Below, one piece after another: positions 9,235-18,642 of a stretch of 64,000 nt of DNA. This DNA comes from CBDHHC01 sp965263345 (GTDB lineage Bacteria; Pseudomonadota; Alphaproteobacteria; Rhizobiales; CBDHHC01). Each line of letters opens with the position of its first letter. Position 1 is the first letter of the stretch. Both the position numbers and the translations under genes were made by a program. Where the stretch lies: assembly GCA_965263345.1 (NCBI GenBank), contig CBDHHC010000024.1, positions 186,001-250,000 on the forward strand, written 5' to 3'. Under the pieces are notes generated by a model, which did no database searches, was not told the origin of the DNA, and saw only the letters and a program-made list of their open reading frames with translations.

Positions 9235-10397
9235 ACAAGTTCAGACTTTTGAAAAAGATTTAGGACATGATCAATATCCTCAGTTTTGTGGTGAGGGCAA
9301 AAAGAAAACCTTAGGCGAGATGTGCCTTGTGGTACTGTAGGCGGCCTTATTGCGGAAACCCAGTAGCCGTTATTCTTTAAATATTCACTAAGTTTGAGTG
9401 CTTTGTCAGCATCTTCCACAATAACAGGAACAATTTGCGACATTGAACCAGCTGTATCTAAGTCAAGGCGAGCCACTTCAGTTCTAAAATATGACGCCAG
9501 ACCTTGGGTTTTTTTACGTTCGTCATTTAGCTCGGGTAACAGATCTAATGCTGCATCAATAGCACCAAGCACCATTGGGGAGAGGCCTGTCGAATAGATA
9601 AGACCAGTACAACGGTTAATCAGATAATCTTGAATTGTTTTGGAGCAAGCAACATAGGCTCCCATACTACCCATAGCTTTAGAGAAAGTCCCAATAATAA
9701 TATCTGCTTGGCCCGAAAGCCCAGAACCATTATCACCTAAAATACCTGTTGCATGAGCATCATCGCAGATAACGATGCATTGATATTGCTTAGCTAAACT
9801 GCAGATTTTACCCATCGGGGCAATGTCTCCATCCATACTGAAAACACTCTCGGTTAATATAAATTTAGGGGCATCATTTTTAATATGTTTCTTTAGTTGA
9901 TCTTCCAAATGATTGGTATCAAGATGTCGATATCTGATTTGTCTGACTTGTGCAGAAGCACAACCAAAATGCATACTCGAGTGATTTAAGCGGTCTGAAA
10001 ATACCAAAGGTTGAGTTTTAAGCACATTTTTATCGAATAAAGCTTGGAGCACAGTAGCATTAGCCTGAAACCCTGAAACCATTATGAGTGAAGTTTCTGT
10101 ATTTTTTAAATCAGCTACTTTTTTCTCAATATTCTGAAAAACCTCTATATTTCCGGTTACAAGTCGTGAGGAGGCGCTGCCAACTCCGTAAAGCTTGGTA
10201 TATTCACAAGCTTTTTGAGTTAGGTTAGGGTGCTGTGATAACCCTAGATAGTCATTTGTTGAAAAATTAACGTATGTTTTTTGGTTAATTTTGATATGAC
10301 CCGGAGAAGGATGAGAGCAATTATACAAATGTCTTAGGAGACTTGCGTTTCTATTTTGTTCAAGATATTTAGAATAAGGGCTTTTGAGATTTGTCAT
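9231..10397 (-). CDS. bioF: 8-amino-7-oxononanoate synthase
   Basis: BioF is a PLP enzyme that condenses pimeloyl-ACP (or CoA) with L-alanine to 8-amino-7-oxononanoate. The alpha-oxoamine synthase fold is clear: FSTNDYLGLSQHP near the N-terminus, GVGSASSRLVTGN, ICDDAHATG with the PLP-interacting Asp and His, and the Schiff-base lysine in GTFSKAMGSMG. At 388 residues it is full length. It is divergent from bioB, with only 52 bases between the two start codons. Confidence 0.94.
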   Translation of the reverse strand: MTNLKSPYSKYLEQNRNASLLRHLYNCSHPSPGHIKINQKTYVNFSTNDYLGLSQHPNLTQKACEYTKLYGVGSASSRLVTGNIEVFQNIEKKVADLKNTETSLIMVSGFQANATVLQALFDKNVLKTQPLVFSDRLNHSSMHFGCASAQVRQIRYRHLDTNHLEDQLKKHIKNDAPKFILTESVFSMDGDIAPMGKICSLAKQYQCIVICDDAHATGILGDNGSGLSGQADIIIGTFSKAMGSMGAYVACSKTIQDYLINRCTGLIYSTGLSPMVLGAIDAALDLLPELNDERKKTQGLASYFRTEVARLDLDTAGSMSQIVPVIVEDADKALKLSEYLKNNGYWVSAIRPPTVPQGTSRLRFSFCPHHKTEDIDHVLNLFQKSELV

Positions 10398-10422
10398 GAT
10401 ATTGTAATAAGCTTTAACCGAC

Positions 10423-10432
10423 TAATCTATAA
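10423..10432. promoter_or_regulatory. Possible BioR operator in the bioF-bioB divergent region
   Basis: The decamer TAATCTATAA differs at one base from TTATCTATAA, the palindromic site of the GntR-type biotin repressor BioR in alphaproteobacteria. It lies in the 52-base gap between the divergent bioF and bioB starts, where one operator could control both. One mismatch in an AT-rich region can occur by chance, and bioR itself is not in the window. Confidence 0.4.
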
Positions 10433-10449
10433 ATCTAATTGGAGCATAT

Positions 10450-11496
10450 ATGCTTAGCACTAAAGAAAATAATAATGTTGAAGTCAATTCTGAAAATGAG
10501 GAATGTCAAGTACAAGACAAACAGTGCAATCAATTAAGGTTTGATTGGTCCATAAGTGAAATCCAGGAGATTTTAGAATCTCCATTAATTGACTTAGTCT
10601 ACCAAGCTCAAACAATTCATCGTCAATTTCATGAAGATAATACAGTCCAACTTGCAAGTTTATTAAGTATTAAAACAGGTGGTTGTCCTGAAGACTGTAA
10701 ATATTGCCCCCAATCAGCGCATTATAAGAAAGAGACAGGTGTTCAAAAAGATCCATTGATGCAGGTTTCAGACGTTTTGGATAAAGCCAAAATTGCGAAG
10801 GAAGCAGGAGCAACACGCTTTTGCATGGGCGCAGCATGGCGTGAAGTGCGAGATGGTGAAGAATTTGACCGTGTAGTAGATATGGTTCAAGGGGTCTCAG
10901 ATATAGGCATGGAAGCGTGTGTCACGCTTGGTATGCTTAATGAGTCACAAGCAAAACGTCTCGCAGACGCAGGCCTAACATCCTACAATCATAACCTTGA
11001 TACATCTCCAGAATATTATGACCAGATAATTTCAACCCGTACCTATGATGATCGCCTCCAAACGCTACAAAATGTAAGAAAAGCAGGCATTGGTTTGTGC
11101 ACTGGAGGTATTATAGGCATGGGAGAAACAATACACGATAGAGCAAGCATGCTACAGGTTTTGGCAACGATGACACCTCACCCTGAGAGTGTTCCTATAA
11201 ATGCGCTTGTGGCTGTATCTGGCACTCCTATGCAAGATCGTGAACAGATAGAGCCTATGGATATGGTACGTATGATTGCAACAGCACGTATCTTGATGCC
11301 TAAATCTCGTCTGAGACTATCTGCAGGAAGAAAAAACTTCAGTAAAGAAGCTCAGATTTTATGTTTCCTTGCAGGAGCTAATTCAATTTTTTATGGTGAT
11401 AGACTTCTTACAACATCCAATAATGATAAAGATGATGATGTTAGTCTTATAGAGGAAGCTGGTCTTGAAGTATTAAAAAGTAGTTCCAGTCAATAA
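10450..11496 (+). CDS. bioB: Biotin synthase
   Basis: BioB is a radical SAM enzyme that inserts sulphur into dethiobiotin. The radical SAM cysteines are Cys79, Cys83 and Cys86 (CPEDCKYC), and NHNLDTSPEYY, TGGIIGMGE and the RLSAGR segment near the auxiliary iron-sulphur site are present. It has 348 residues. About 25 residues at the N-terminus, acidic and Asn/Glu-rich with two extra cysteines, precede the usual start of the family; no later in-frame methionine allows a shorter product. Confidence 0.95.
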   Translation: MLSTKENNNVEVNSENEECQVQDKQCNQLRFDWSISEIQEILESPLIDLVYQAQTIHRQFHEDNTVQLASLLSIKTGGCPEDCKYCPQSAHYKKETGVQKDPLMQVSDVLDKAKIAKEAGATRFCMGAAWREVRDGEEFDRVVDMVQGVSDIGMEACVTLGMLNESQAKRLADAGLTSYNHNLDTSPEYYDQIISTRTYDDRLQTLQNVRKAGIGLCTGGIIGMGETIHDRASMLQVLATMTPHPESVPINALVAVSGTPMQDREQIEPMDMVRMIATARILMPKSRLRLSAGRKNFSKEAQILCFLAGANSIFYGDRLLTTSNNDKDDDVSLIEEAGLEVLKSSSSQ

Positions 11497-11631
11497 GCTA
11501 AATAAACATTTCTTGTTTTCAGAAAAATATTATAGTTATAAGGTATTTATACTTATAATTAACGATATATTTACCATGACTTGCTCATAATAAGGCAAAA
11601 TTTTGTTTTTGTTATGAGTAAGGCTTGAGTA

Positions 11632-12666
11632 ATGTTTAACATAAGCTATTTATATATATTCATATATAATAGAGTTCGTCAGCAACTATCATCGCATTTA
11701 AAGCAATGGATATCTTTTCTGACAAAACAGAAGCATTACTCCTTATTTGCAATAATCATTACAAGTAGTTTTATAACCGGTTGCTCTTGGACCAATACAA
11801 AATTGTTTCAGGATGATGAAAAACGGCGGTTAAGCGAGAGAGTCATAGAGTATGGACAACCTGTCCCTAAAGGTGGTGGTGTCTATAAAATAGGAAAACC
11901 TTATCAAATTGATGGTAAGTGGTATTATCCTAAGAAAGATCGTTATTATGATAAAGTAGGTGTAGCGTCATGGTACGGATCAATGTTTCATGGTCGTTAT
12001 ACCGCAAATGGTGAAATCTATGACATGGATGCGCTAACCGCTGCGCATCCAACTTTGCCTATTCCTAGTTATGTGCGTGTAGTTAATAGAGAAAATGGTC
12101 GTTCAGTGGTTCTGCGGGTTAATGACCGTGGTCCTTATGCGAATGATCGTATCATAGACTTATCCAGAAAAGCAGCCAGAATTCTTGGGTTTGAAAGACG
12201 AGGTACAGCGCCAGTTCGTGTAACTTATCTAAAGCCTGCGCCATTAAATGGGAATGATTCCTACGAGAAAAGGTATATAGCCCAAAAGAGATGGAAAACA
12301 CCAAGAAAGCGCTATGCAAATAGACATCATAAACGATATGCATATAACTCAAGAAAACGCTATAGAACAAAGCGTTACGATAATATTCGTACAGGTGCAA
12401 TCAGGCGAGGTAATCAAAGAAGAAATACATATCGAAGACAAGACTATGCAATTCAAGCAGGGGCATTCTATAGCTGGTATAATGCGAGAAAGCTAAGAAG
12501 AAGATTATCTAGATATGGTCACGCCTATATTAAAACACAGCGACATAAAAGATATCCTATGTACCGTGTTTTAGTAGGACCGTATAAACATAAAGCACAA
12601 GCAAGACGAGCTATGAATCGTATGTCTTATTCGGGTATTCATGACACTATTATCGTAAGCAGATAA
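11632..12666 (+). CDS. rlpA: RlpA-type septal ring lytic transglycosylase with SPOR domain
   Basis: RlpA cleaves peptidoglycan strands that lack stem peptides and localises through its SPOR domain. A long N-terminal segment leads to a lipobox, ITGC, near residue 51. The double-psi beta-barrel follows (GVASWYGSMFHG, TAAHPTLP, VRVNDRGPY with the catalytic Asp, IDLSRKAA). After a linker extremely rich in Arg, Lys and Tyr (about residues 210-265), the SPOR domain begins at YAIQAGAFY and runs to the end. The basic linker is unusually long. dacA-type and tmk genes follow on the same strand. Confidence 0.9.
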   Translation: MFNISYLYIFIYNRVRQQLSSHLKQWISFLTKQKHYSLFAIIITSSFITGCSWTNTKLFQDDEKRRLSERVIEYGQPVPKGGGVYKIGKPYQIDGKWYYPKKDRYYDKVGVASWYGSMFHGRYTANGEIYDMDALTAAHPTLPIPSYVRVVNRENGRSVVLRVNDRGPYANDRIIDLSRKAARILGFERRGTAPVRVTYLKPAPLNGNDSYEKRYIAQKRWKTPRKRYANRHHKRYAYNSRKRYRTKRYDNIRTGAIRRGNQRRNTYRRQDYAIQAGAFYSWYNARKLRRRLSRYGHAYIKTQRHKRYPMYRVLVGPYKHKAQARRAMNRMSYSGIHDTIIVSR

Positions 12667-12799
12667 ATATAATATGAGGAAGGTTTAAACTCACTGTTGA
12701 TTTTAACCCTTAAGCACTGTTAATAATATGGCTTGGGTGTAATCCGAATATACTTAGCAAATAATTAATAATCTTAGATTGCAGGGCGTGCGGATAAAA

Positions 12800-13990
12800 A
12801 TGCAACAATCAAAACACGTCATATCGTTTGTACGATTAATAAATCTCTTTTCATGTCTGATGCTGTTCATAGCATTAGCTACGGCACAATCTCATGCAAA
12901 CTTTAATAGTAAAGCAAAGCACGCAATTCTTGTAGATGGGATTACAGGCTCTGTCCTGTATGAAAAAGATGCAGATGTGAGAATGCCTCCAGCCAGTATG
13001 AGTAAACTCATGACACTGGCTCTTATTTTTGACGCCCTTAAGAAAAAACAAATTACTCTTGAAGACGAAATTTTTATTAGTGAAAATGCATGGCGTAATG
13101 GAGGAGCACCTTCAGGCACATCCGCAATGTTTGCTAGCATCAACTCAAGAGTAAAATTAATTGATATTCTGCAAGGTATTATTGTTCAATCAGGCAATGA
13201 TGCATGTATTGCAATTGCTGAAACTTTAGCTGGCTCTGAAGCTGCTTTTGCAGAACGCATGAATAATTATGCAAGAAAAATTGGATTAAAAAACTCCACT
13301 TTCAGAAACTCAACCGGCTTACCCCATCCAGACCATTTAATGACAGCTAGGGATCTGGCCATACTTTCAGTTCATCTTCATAAAACTTACCCAGAATATT
13401 ATCCTTATTTTGTTCAAAAAGAATTTCGCTACAAAAGATATCGTTTTTATAATCGTAATCCGTTAATCAACAGAAATATTGGTGTAGATGGACTAAAAAC
13501 TGGTTTCACTAAAGTATCAGGGTATGGATTGGCGGCGTCAGCACAGCGTAATAAAAGACGACTTGTAGCGATAGTAAATGGTTTAAAGTCTAAGAATGAA
13601 AGGTCCTCAGAAGCTCAACGTTTGTTAGAATGGGGCTTTAATAGTTTTTCTCAATATCAACTTTTTAATCCAGATGAGGTTGTAACCAGTATTCGTGTTT
13701 GGGGAGGAGAAAAAAGTTTCGTAGATGTTATTGGGCAAAATGGTGTTCAAATTTATCTCCCACGTTTTGGCTCCAAGAAACTTGTATCCTCTGTAATTTA
13801 TAATGGTCCGCTGAAAACGCCTATTAAAAAGGGAGATAGAGTGGCCACGTTAAGAGTGACTACAGAAACAGGGGCGTCTAGTGAGGCCCCTTTATTTGCG
13901 GCTGAGGATGTAAATGCCAGTAGCATAGCCTGGCAAGGAATAGACTCATTATTCTTTTTAGCTTTTGGTTGGGCTTATTACGGTTTATAA
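12800..13990 (+). CDS. dacA: D-alanyl-D-alanine carboxypeptidase (PBP5/6 family)
   Basis: This is a low-molecular-weight penicillin-binding protein that trims the terminal D-Ala from peptidoglycan pentapeptides in the periplasm. The three active-site motifs are intact: SMSK near residue 66 (nucleophile Ser), SGN near residue 127 and KTG near residue 227. A signal peptide (LINLFSCLMLFIALATAQSHA) precedes the mature protein, and the C-terminal beta domain ends in a hydrophobic/aromatic segment that could act as membrane anchor. I prefer the ATG at 12800 to an in-frame TTG at 12779. Confidence 0.92.
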   Translation: MQQSKHVISFVRLINLFSCLMLFIALATAQSHANFNSKAKHAILVDGITGSVLYEKDADVRMPPASMSKLMTLALIFDALKKKQITLEDEIFISENAWRNGGAPSGTSAMFASINSRVKLIDILQGIIVQSGNDACIAIAETLAGSEAAFAERMNNYARKIGLKNSTFRNSTGLPHPDHLMTARDLAILSVHLHKTYPEYYPYFVQKEFRYKRYRFYNRNPLINRNIGVDGLKTGFTKVSGYGLAASAQRNKRRLVAIVNGLKSKNERSSEAQRLLEWGFNSFSQYQLFNPDEVVTSIRVWGGEKSFVDVIGQNGVQIYLPRFGSKKLVSSVIYNGPLKTPIKKGDRVATLRVTTETGASSEAPLFAAEDVNASSIAWQGIDSLFFLAFGWAYYGL

Positions 13991-14030
13991 ATTTATCACA
14001 ATCGTAATCATAGTATAAACAGGGTTTCTC

Positions 14031-14672
14031 ATGCCTATAGGAAAATTCATAACATTTGAGGGTGGCGAAGGAACTGGTAAAACAACACAATCCGACCACT
14101 TAGCACGTAGGCTTGGTAACAAAGGGGTTCATGTTTTGCAAACGCGTGAACCTGGAGGTACAAAACTAGCAGAAGAAATTAGAGATCTTTTGTTGGCCGG
14201 GGGTCATGAAGATTTTGGAGAATTCTCTGAAGCATTACTTTTTTCTGCAGCACGAGACGATCACTTGACCAAAATTATTCGTCCAGCATTACATGCTGGC
14301 AGTTGGGTAATTTGTGATAGATACATCGACTCAACTTCAGCTTACCAAGGTAAGCTTGCAGGTGTATCCGAGGAATTGCTCTCATCATTAGAAACAATTG
14401 TTGTTGGCAATACAATGCCACACTGCACCCTTGTGTTAGATATGCCGGTCGAAAAAAGTCTCACAAGAGCAAGAGTGAATTCTGGTAAAAATGCAGATCG
14501 TTATGAAGTGATGGATATAAATTATCACAAAAAGATACGCGATGCGTTTTTAGACATTGCTGAAGATAATCCTGAACGCTGCGTTGTTATTGATGCCTCT
14601 GGCACAGAGTCCCATGTTGCAGATAAAATATGGCAAGTAGTACAGAAGAAATTCTCGCTAACAACTGCATAA
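14031..14672 (+). CDS. tmk: Thymidylate kinase
   Basis: Tmk phosphorylates dTMP to dTDP. The P-loop GGEGTGKT lies at residues 11-18, with the DR(Y/H) motif in CDRYIDSTSAYQG and a LID segment following RARVNSGKNADRYE. It has 213 residues. In many alphaproteobacteria tmk lies between dacA and holB; here dacA precedes it by 40 bases but holB is replaced by a convergent acyltransferase gene, suggesting a local rearrangement. Confidence 0.94.
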   Translation: MPIGKFITFEGGEGTGKTTQSDHLARRLGNKGVHVLQTREPGGTKLAEEIRDLLLAGGHEDFGEFSEALLFSAARDDHLTKIIRPALHAGSWVICDRYIDSTSAYQGKLAGVSEELLSSLETIVVGNTMPHCTLVLDMPVEKSLTRARVNSGKNADRYEVMDINYHKKIRDAFLDIAEDNPERCVVIDASGTESHVADKIWQVVQKKFSLTTA

Positions 14673-14685
14673 ATAACCGCACTAA

Positions 14686-16605
14686 TTATTTTTCAAAAAG
14701 ACTGGTTTTTTCTTCGTTCGTATTATTTTTTTGTATTTTTTCGAAAATAGGAGTAAAAGCTGAGGCAATGTAATGGGCACCATGAGTCGAAAGGTGGTCA
14801 TTATCAAAATATAATGAGCGTCCATTTGCTGTCATAAGACAATGTTTACGGGCCCCACACAATATATCAATCATCTCAATAAACTGAAATTTGACATCTG
14901 TATTTTGCAAAAATGTTTTTCGCAAATATGATCTATGTTCTTTATACTTGATAGTTGGCAAGGCTAGAGTTTCAAATTTATTTCCACGCATCATTTCTTT
15001 TGCAATGGTCAAGGGAACATTAATAATATGATCAGGCACAGTCTCCATAACCCATATATTTCTATTCTTTAAAAGATTAAGGGTCTTAGTTAAATTCTCT
15101 GAGAAACCTCGTTTGTGAATATATAACCCCCAACGGCCGACGAGTATAATATTACGTATATTATTTCTCTTAATGAGCTTGAATATGGCTTGTGTAAACT
15201 CAGAACACTTCTTATTACCTAAATTTAAGATCGGCGGGCATGCCCCTTGACTCGCAAGAAAGCCTTGTTGATAAGTTTTATCAGCTTGCTTTGAGAGCAT
15301 GGGTAAAAGCATATTTGCATGGCTATCTCCCCAGACAATAAACCTAGGCTTTAAAGTATCCTTATTGCTGCCTATTGGGCAAAGTTCATCTTTCAGAATG
15401 ACGTTAATTGAAACATTTTGACATTTTTTAATATTTTTATGCTTATCCCAAACCCCCATAGCATACGTTCTTGCTGGTTCTGGTAATCGGTTAGGGAAAC
15501 CTTTGTGAACATCTGTAACACGTCCAATAGCAAAAAACAGAATAATACCAGCAAAGGCTGAAGCAAGTATGGCTTTTTGATTGATGAATATTTTTCTGGC
15601 CCTGATGGGTTGTTCTATAAATTTCCATGTAAAGTATGACAGAACAAATGCTGAAACTATCAATAGGAGAACCTCTACAGCGAGTAGTTCTCTATTGAGA
15701 TAATATCTTGGAAAGACAACCAGTGGCCAATGCCACAGATAGAGCGGGTAAGAAATAAGGCCAATAAATACCAGAGGTTTCCAGCTTAGTATTTTACCAA
15801 TAAAGTTTTTAGTTTCTAAATTGGACCAAATTATAAAGACTGTTCCAATACAAGGTATGAGTGCAGCAAAGCCAGGGAATGGAGTATTTTTATCATACAA
15901 GGCCATAGCAAGAAATATCAGAGCTAGACCAGTAATAGCAATGAAATTAGATAATCTTGCATGTTGTAATCTTGGTAAACCACCAAGGGCTAAAACGCTT
16001 CCAAGTAACAGTTCCCATCCTCTGCTGGGTAGCATATAAAATGCAAAAGCCTTATATTCATATGTTGTATAAACACTAATAGAAAATGATAAAATTATTA
16101 AGACCCATATAAGGGTCAATATATTATTTTTCCTAAACTGATAGATAAGATAAAGAATTATAGGAAATATAAAATAAAACTGCTCTTCAACAGATAGAGA
16201 CCAAGTATGCAATATAGGTTTTACCTGTGAAGGCAAGTCAAAATAACCAGCCTCATTCATAAAGTGGATATTTGAGGCAAAAAAAGCAAACCAATGAAGG
16301 CTCTCACCAAAAGCTTTAAAGTCCTGTGGAGCAAATAAATAATATCCTGCAATATAAGAGCAAAACAACACTAAGAAGGCGGCGGGCAGAAGGCGCCTTG
16401 CTCGTCTCTCATAAAAGTCCAACAAAGAAAACTTTTGAGCGCTAATATCTTTGTAAAGAAGTTTGGTAATAAGATATCCAGATATAACAAAGAAAATATC
16501 TACGCCGATAAAGCCACCATGGAATCCATTAAGATCAAAATGAAAAAATATGACTGGCAAAACAGCCAGTGCTCTAAGACCATCAATTTCGGATTTATAC
16601 TGCAT
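14686..16605 (-). CDS. OafA/YrhL-type acyltransferase with C-terminal SGNH domain
   Basis: This family O-acylates cell-surface polysaccharide or peptidoglycan: the membrane acyltransferase-3 domain carries the acyl group across and the periplasmic SGNH domain transfers it. The N-terminal half (about residues 1-350) holds some ten hydrophobic helices with the family start EIDGLRALAVLPVIFFHF and the FFVISGYLI motif. The C-terminal half contains the SGNH block I motif GDSHANM near residue 412 and a distal DNDHLSTHG motif with the catalytic Asp and His. It is complete at 639 residues and convergent with tmk. Confidence 0.9.
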   Translation of the reverse strand: MQYKSEIDGLRALAVLPVIFFHFDLNGFHGGFIGVDIFFVISGYLITKLLYKDISAQKFSLLDFYERRARRLLPAAFLVLFCSYIAGYYLFAPQDFKAFGESLHWFAFFASNIHFMNEAGYFDLPSQVKPILHTWSLSVEEQFYFIFPIILYLIYQFRKNNILTLIWVLIILSFSISVYTTYEYKAFAFYMLPSRGWELLLGSVLALGGLPRLQHARLSNFIAITGLALIFLAMALYDKNTPFPGFAALIPCIGTVFIIWSNLETKNFIGKILSWKPLVFIGLISYPLYLWHWPLVVFPRYYLNRELLAVEVLLLIVSAFVLSYFTWKFIEQPIRARKIFINQKAILASAFAGIILFFAIGRVTDVHKGFPNRLPEPARTYAMGVWDKHKNIKKCQNVSINVILKDELCPIGSNKDTLKPRFIVWGDSHANMLLPMLSKQADKTYQQGFLASQGACPPILNLGNKKCSEFTQAIFKLIKRNNIRNIILVGRWGLYIHKRGFSENLTKTLNLLKNRNIWVMETVPDHIINVPLTIAKEMMRGNKFETLALPTIKYKEHRSYLRKTFLQNTDVKFQFIEMIDILCGARKHCLMTANGRSLYFDNDHLSTHGAHYIASAFTPIFEKIQKNNTNEEKTSLFEK

Positions 16606-16999
16606 GAAATTTTTTTTATTATTTTTATTTAATTAACTGTACTAAGTAACTCAGTATACAGTATTTATTCTGATATGTAAAAAATATAAATAAAAAAAAT
16701 TATTTATAGAGACTTTCTTTACCACAACAAATGAAATAGATTTATGTAAAAAATATAAGTATAACATGAGGTTAGGGTGATATAATAATGTTATGCAATA
16801 ATGGTATCACTTCATTCAAGACAGTTAAGTTATTAAACAATTATAGTGATAGCCATAAACATATGGTCTCAGTTTAAGAATAAGTAATAAACATAAAAAA
16901 AACAAAACTATTCAACAGCCCTTCGGGGCTGTTTTTTATTACTTTTCATGATAACAACATCTCTTAGCCCTCACTCAATCTAAAGCGACTAACTGAAAT
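16606..16999. other. Intergenic region with an orphan terminator
   Basis: This 394-base AT-rich gap separates the divergent acyltransferase and GNAT genes. It holds no credible ORF. A textbook plus-strand terminator at 16914-16938 has no plus-strand gene in front of it inside the gap, and a TATAAT hexamer occurs at 16781-16786. A short RNA of about 145 bases is therefore possible, though no good -35 element is visible. Confidence 0.4.
16914..16938 (+). terminator. Rho-independent terminator with UUCG tetraloop
   Basis: The perfect 8-bp stem AACAGCCC/GGGCTGTT closes a TTCG tetraloop and is followed directly by a T-run. This is the strongest terminator in the window. It faces plus, just upstream of the GNAT gene, where no annotated transcript should end. 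Confidence 0.85.
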
Positions 17000-17452
17000 A
17001 TGTCTATCCAAATAAGACAAGGTCAAAAAGAAGATCTGATAGCTGTTTTTGAACTCATAAAAGAATTAGCAATTTATGAGAACGCATTAGATCAGGTCAA
17101 TAATTCTGTTGCGAAAATGGAAAAAGATGGCTTTGGACATGAGCCACTATTTGGTTTCTTCGTTGCCGAAAAAAACTCTCAAGAAATTATTGGATTATCC
17201 ATATATTATAATCGTTATTCAACATGGAAAGGGCGTCGCCTTTTTTTAGAAGACCTGATAGTGACAAAGGAGTATCGTCGCCACGGGATCGGCCAGATGC
17301 TATTTAATAAAACTTTAGAACATGCAAAGTTATCTGGTTGCAGTGGATTACAATGGCAAGTTTTGGATTGGAATGAACTTGCCATCAACTTTTACAAAAA
17401 ATACGAAACAAACTTTGATGAAGAATGGATCAACTGCGCGATTGAATTTTAG
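17000..17452 (+). CDS. GNAT-family N-acetyltransferase
   Basis: It transfers an acetyl group from acetyl-CoA to an amine. The closest general pattern is the spermidine/diamine acetyltransferase-like subgroup, from the LFLEDLIVTKEYRRHGIG stretch with the acetyl-CoA pyrophosphate-binding R-x-x-G-x-G-like loop and a C-terminal QWQVLDWNELAINFYKK helix. It has 150 residues and no signal peptide. Substrate cannot be assigned from sequence alone. Confidence 0.85.
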   Translation: MSIQIRQGQKEDLIAVFELIKELAIYENALDQVNNSVAKMEKDGFGHEPLFGFFVAEKNSQEIIGLSIYYNRYSTWKGRRLFLEDLIVTKEYRRHGIGQMLFNKTLEHAKLSGCSGLQWQVLDWNELAINFYKKYETNFDEEWINCAIEF

Positions 17453-17570
17453 TTCTTAAATTCATTCTTCATAACAATTCTCCCCAAACACGAGCAGGGT
17501 TAAAATCTGCCGAAGCCTAATTGCATGATAGCATATCATGTAAGCATGATGGTATTCTTATATGAAAAAA

Positions 17571-17604
17571 CTTTATGACGTCTAATACTTTATGACGTCT
17601 AATA
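17571..17604. repeat. Perfect 17-bp tandem duplication
   Basis: CTTTATGACGTCTAATA occurs twice without a spacer. Each copy includes the palindrome GACGTC. It lies about 125 bases upstream of the secreted-protein gene at 17729 and may be a duplicated operator or a replication-slippage product. Confidence 0.7.
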
Positions 17605-17728
17605 TAGATAAATTGAGAAATGTAATCCAAACAACCTAATTGTATTACCATAATATCGACAACCTTAAACAGAACACAAATTTATCTATATATTTCAATC
17701 ATTCAATAACCAAAAATTGGGATGTGAA

Positions 17729-18451
17729 ATGAAAAACAATATATTCCATAATGTTGTGTTTATTATAAAATGCCTTACAGCAACAATATTTACTCTCATA
17801 ACAATGATAACCGTTGTTCATGCAAATAAATGCCCTGATGAAAATTCAGCCAATAAAACAATTTCTTATAATGTAACAGATAAAAAATCAGGAAGAGAGA
17901 TTCAATCACTTTTAATGCAAAGATTGCCGATTAAGGAAAGAAAAGTAATATATTTAGTTGATGCCCCAACATTGCAATCTGAAATTCAGACAATTGATGG
18001 CCTATTTGAAATAGAAGTAGCTATGAGAGATAAAAAGAGTAAAGAGCGAAGAGTTCTCTCAAATTCCACATATGATGTAAAACTTGAAAATCTTCTTAAA
18101 AAAGTCTCTGAAAAGCCATTGATAATTGAACAGCTTTCTAAAGGTATCTTTCCTCAAAAAAGACAAGTTTCAATCAAGTTATTAAGCGCAGGAGATATTG
18201 AACTGCCTATAAAAAAGGATGATGTAACAATAGCCACTTGTAAATATAAAATTCAGACTATCGAGTTTTCTTATCAAAATGCCTTAAAGCAAAAAGTTAT
18301 ATATGACTATGCACCTGAATTGCAAAGTTTCTTAAAACAAAAACATTCTTCAATTAGATTTAACATCCAGAGCTTAAAAGAAAACAATATAAAGGCAGCA
18401 GAAACATTAGTGCGTGAAATTAGGGTCACAGCTATTTCCAGTATTGAATAA
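17729..18451 (+). CDS. Secreted hypothetical protein
   Basis: A 240-residue protein of unknown family. An N-terminal signal peptide (hydrophobic TATIFTLITMITVVHA) precedes a Lys/Glu-rich mature part with two cysteines, one just after the predicted cleavage site and one near residue 174. I chose the ATG at 17729, just behind TTGGGATG, over an in-frame TTG at 17717. It is likely periplasmic. It stands alone between GNAT and tlyA. Confidence 0.7.
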   Translation: MKNNIFHNVVFIIKCLTATIFTLITMITVVHANKCPDENSANKTISYNVTDKKSGREIQSLLMQRLPIKERKVIYLVDAPTLQSEIQTIDGLFEIEVAMRDKKSKERRVLSNSTYDVKLENLLKKVSEKPLIIEQLSKGIFPQKRQVSIKLLSAGDIELPIKKDDVTIATCKYKIQTIEFSYQNALKQKVIYDYAPELQSFLKQKHSSIRFNIQSLKENNIKAAETLVREIRVTAISSIE

Positions 18452-18642
18452 ATGGTGTTATTTACTGCACTAAAAGGTATATATTGTATTAAACAAACAT
18501 TTTAGAGACATCTCAAAGGGTCTTGCCAGTATTAGAAGTTTGAGTATACAAGAGAATGAAGTATCAAATAGGTGACCATGATGATACTTCTAGAGATCTC
18601 CTTTGGTGTATAGGGGAGAAGACGTTCAATTTTTTTACCAAT

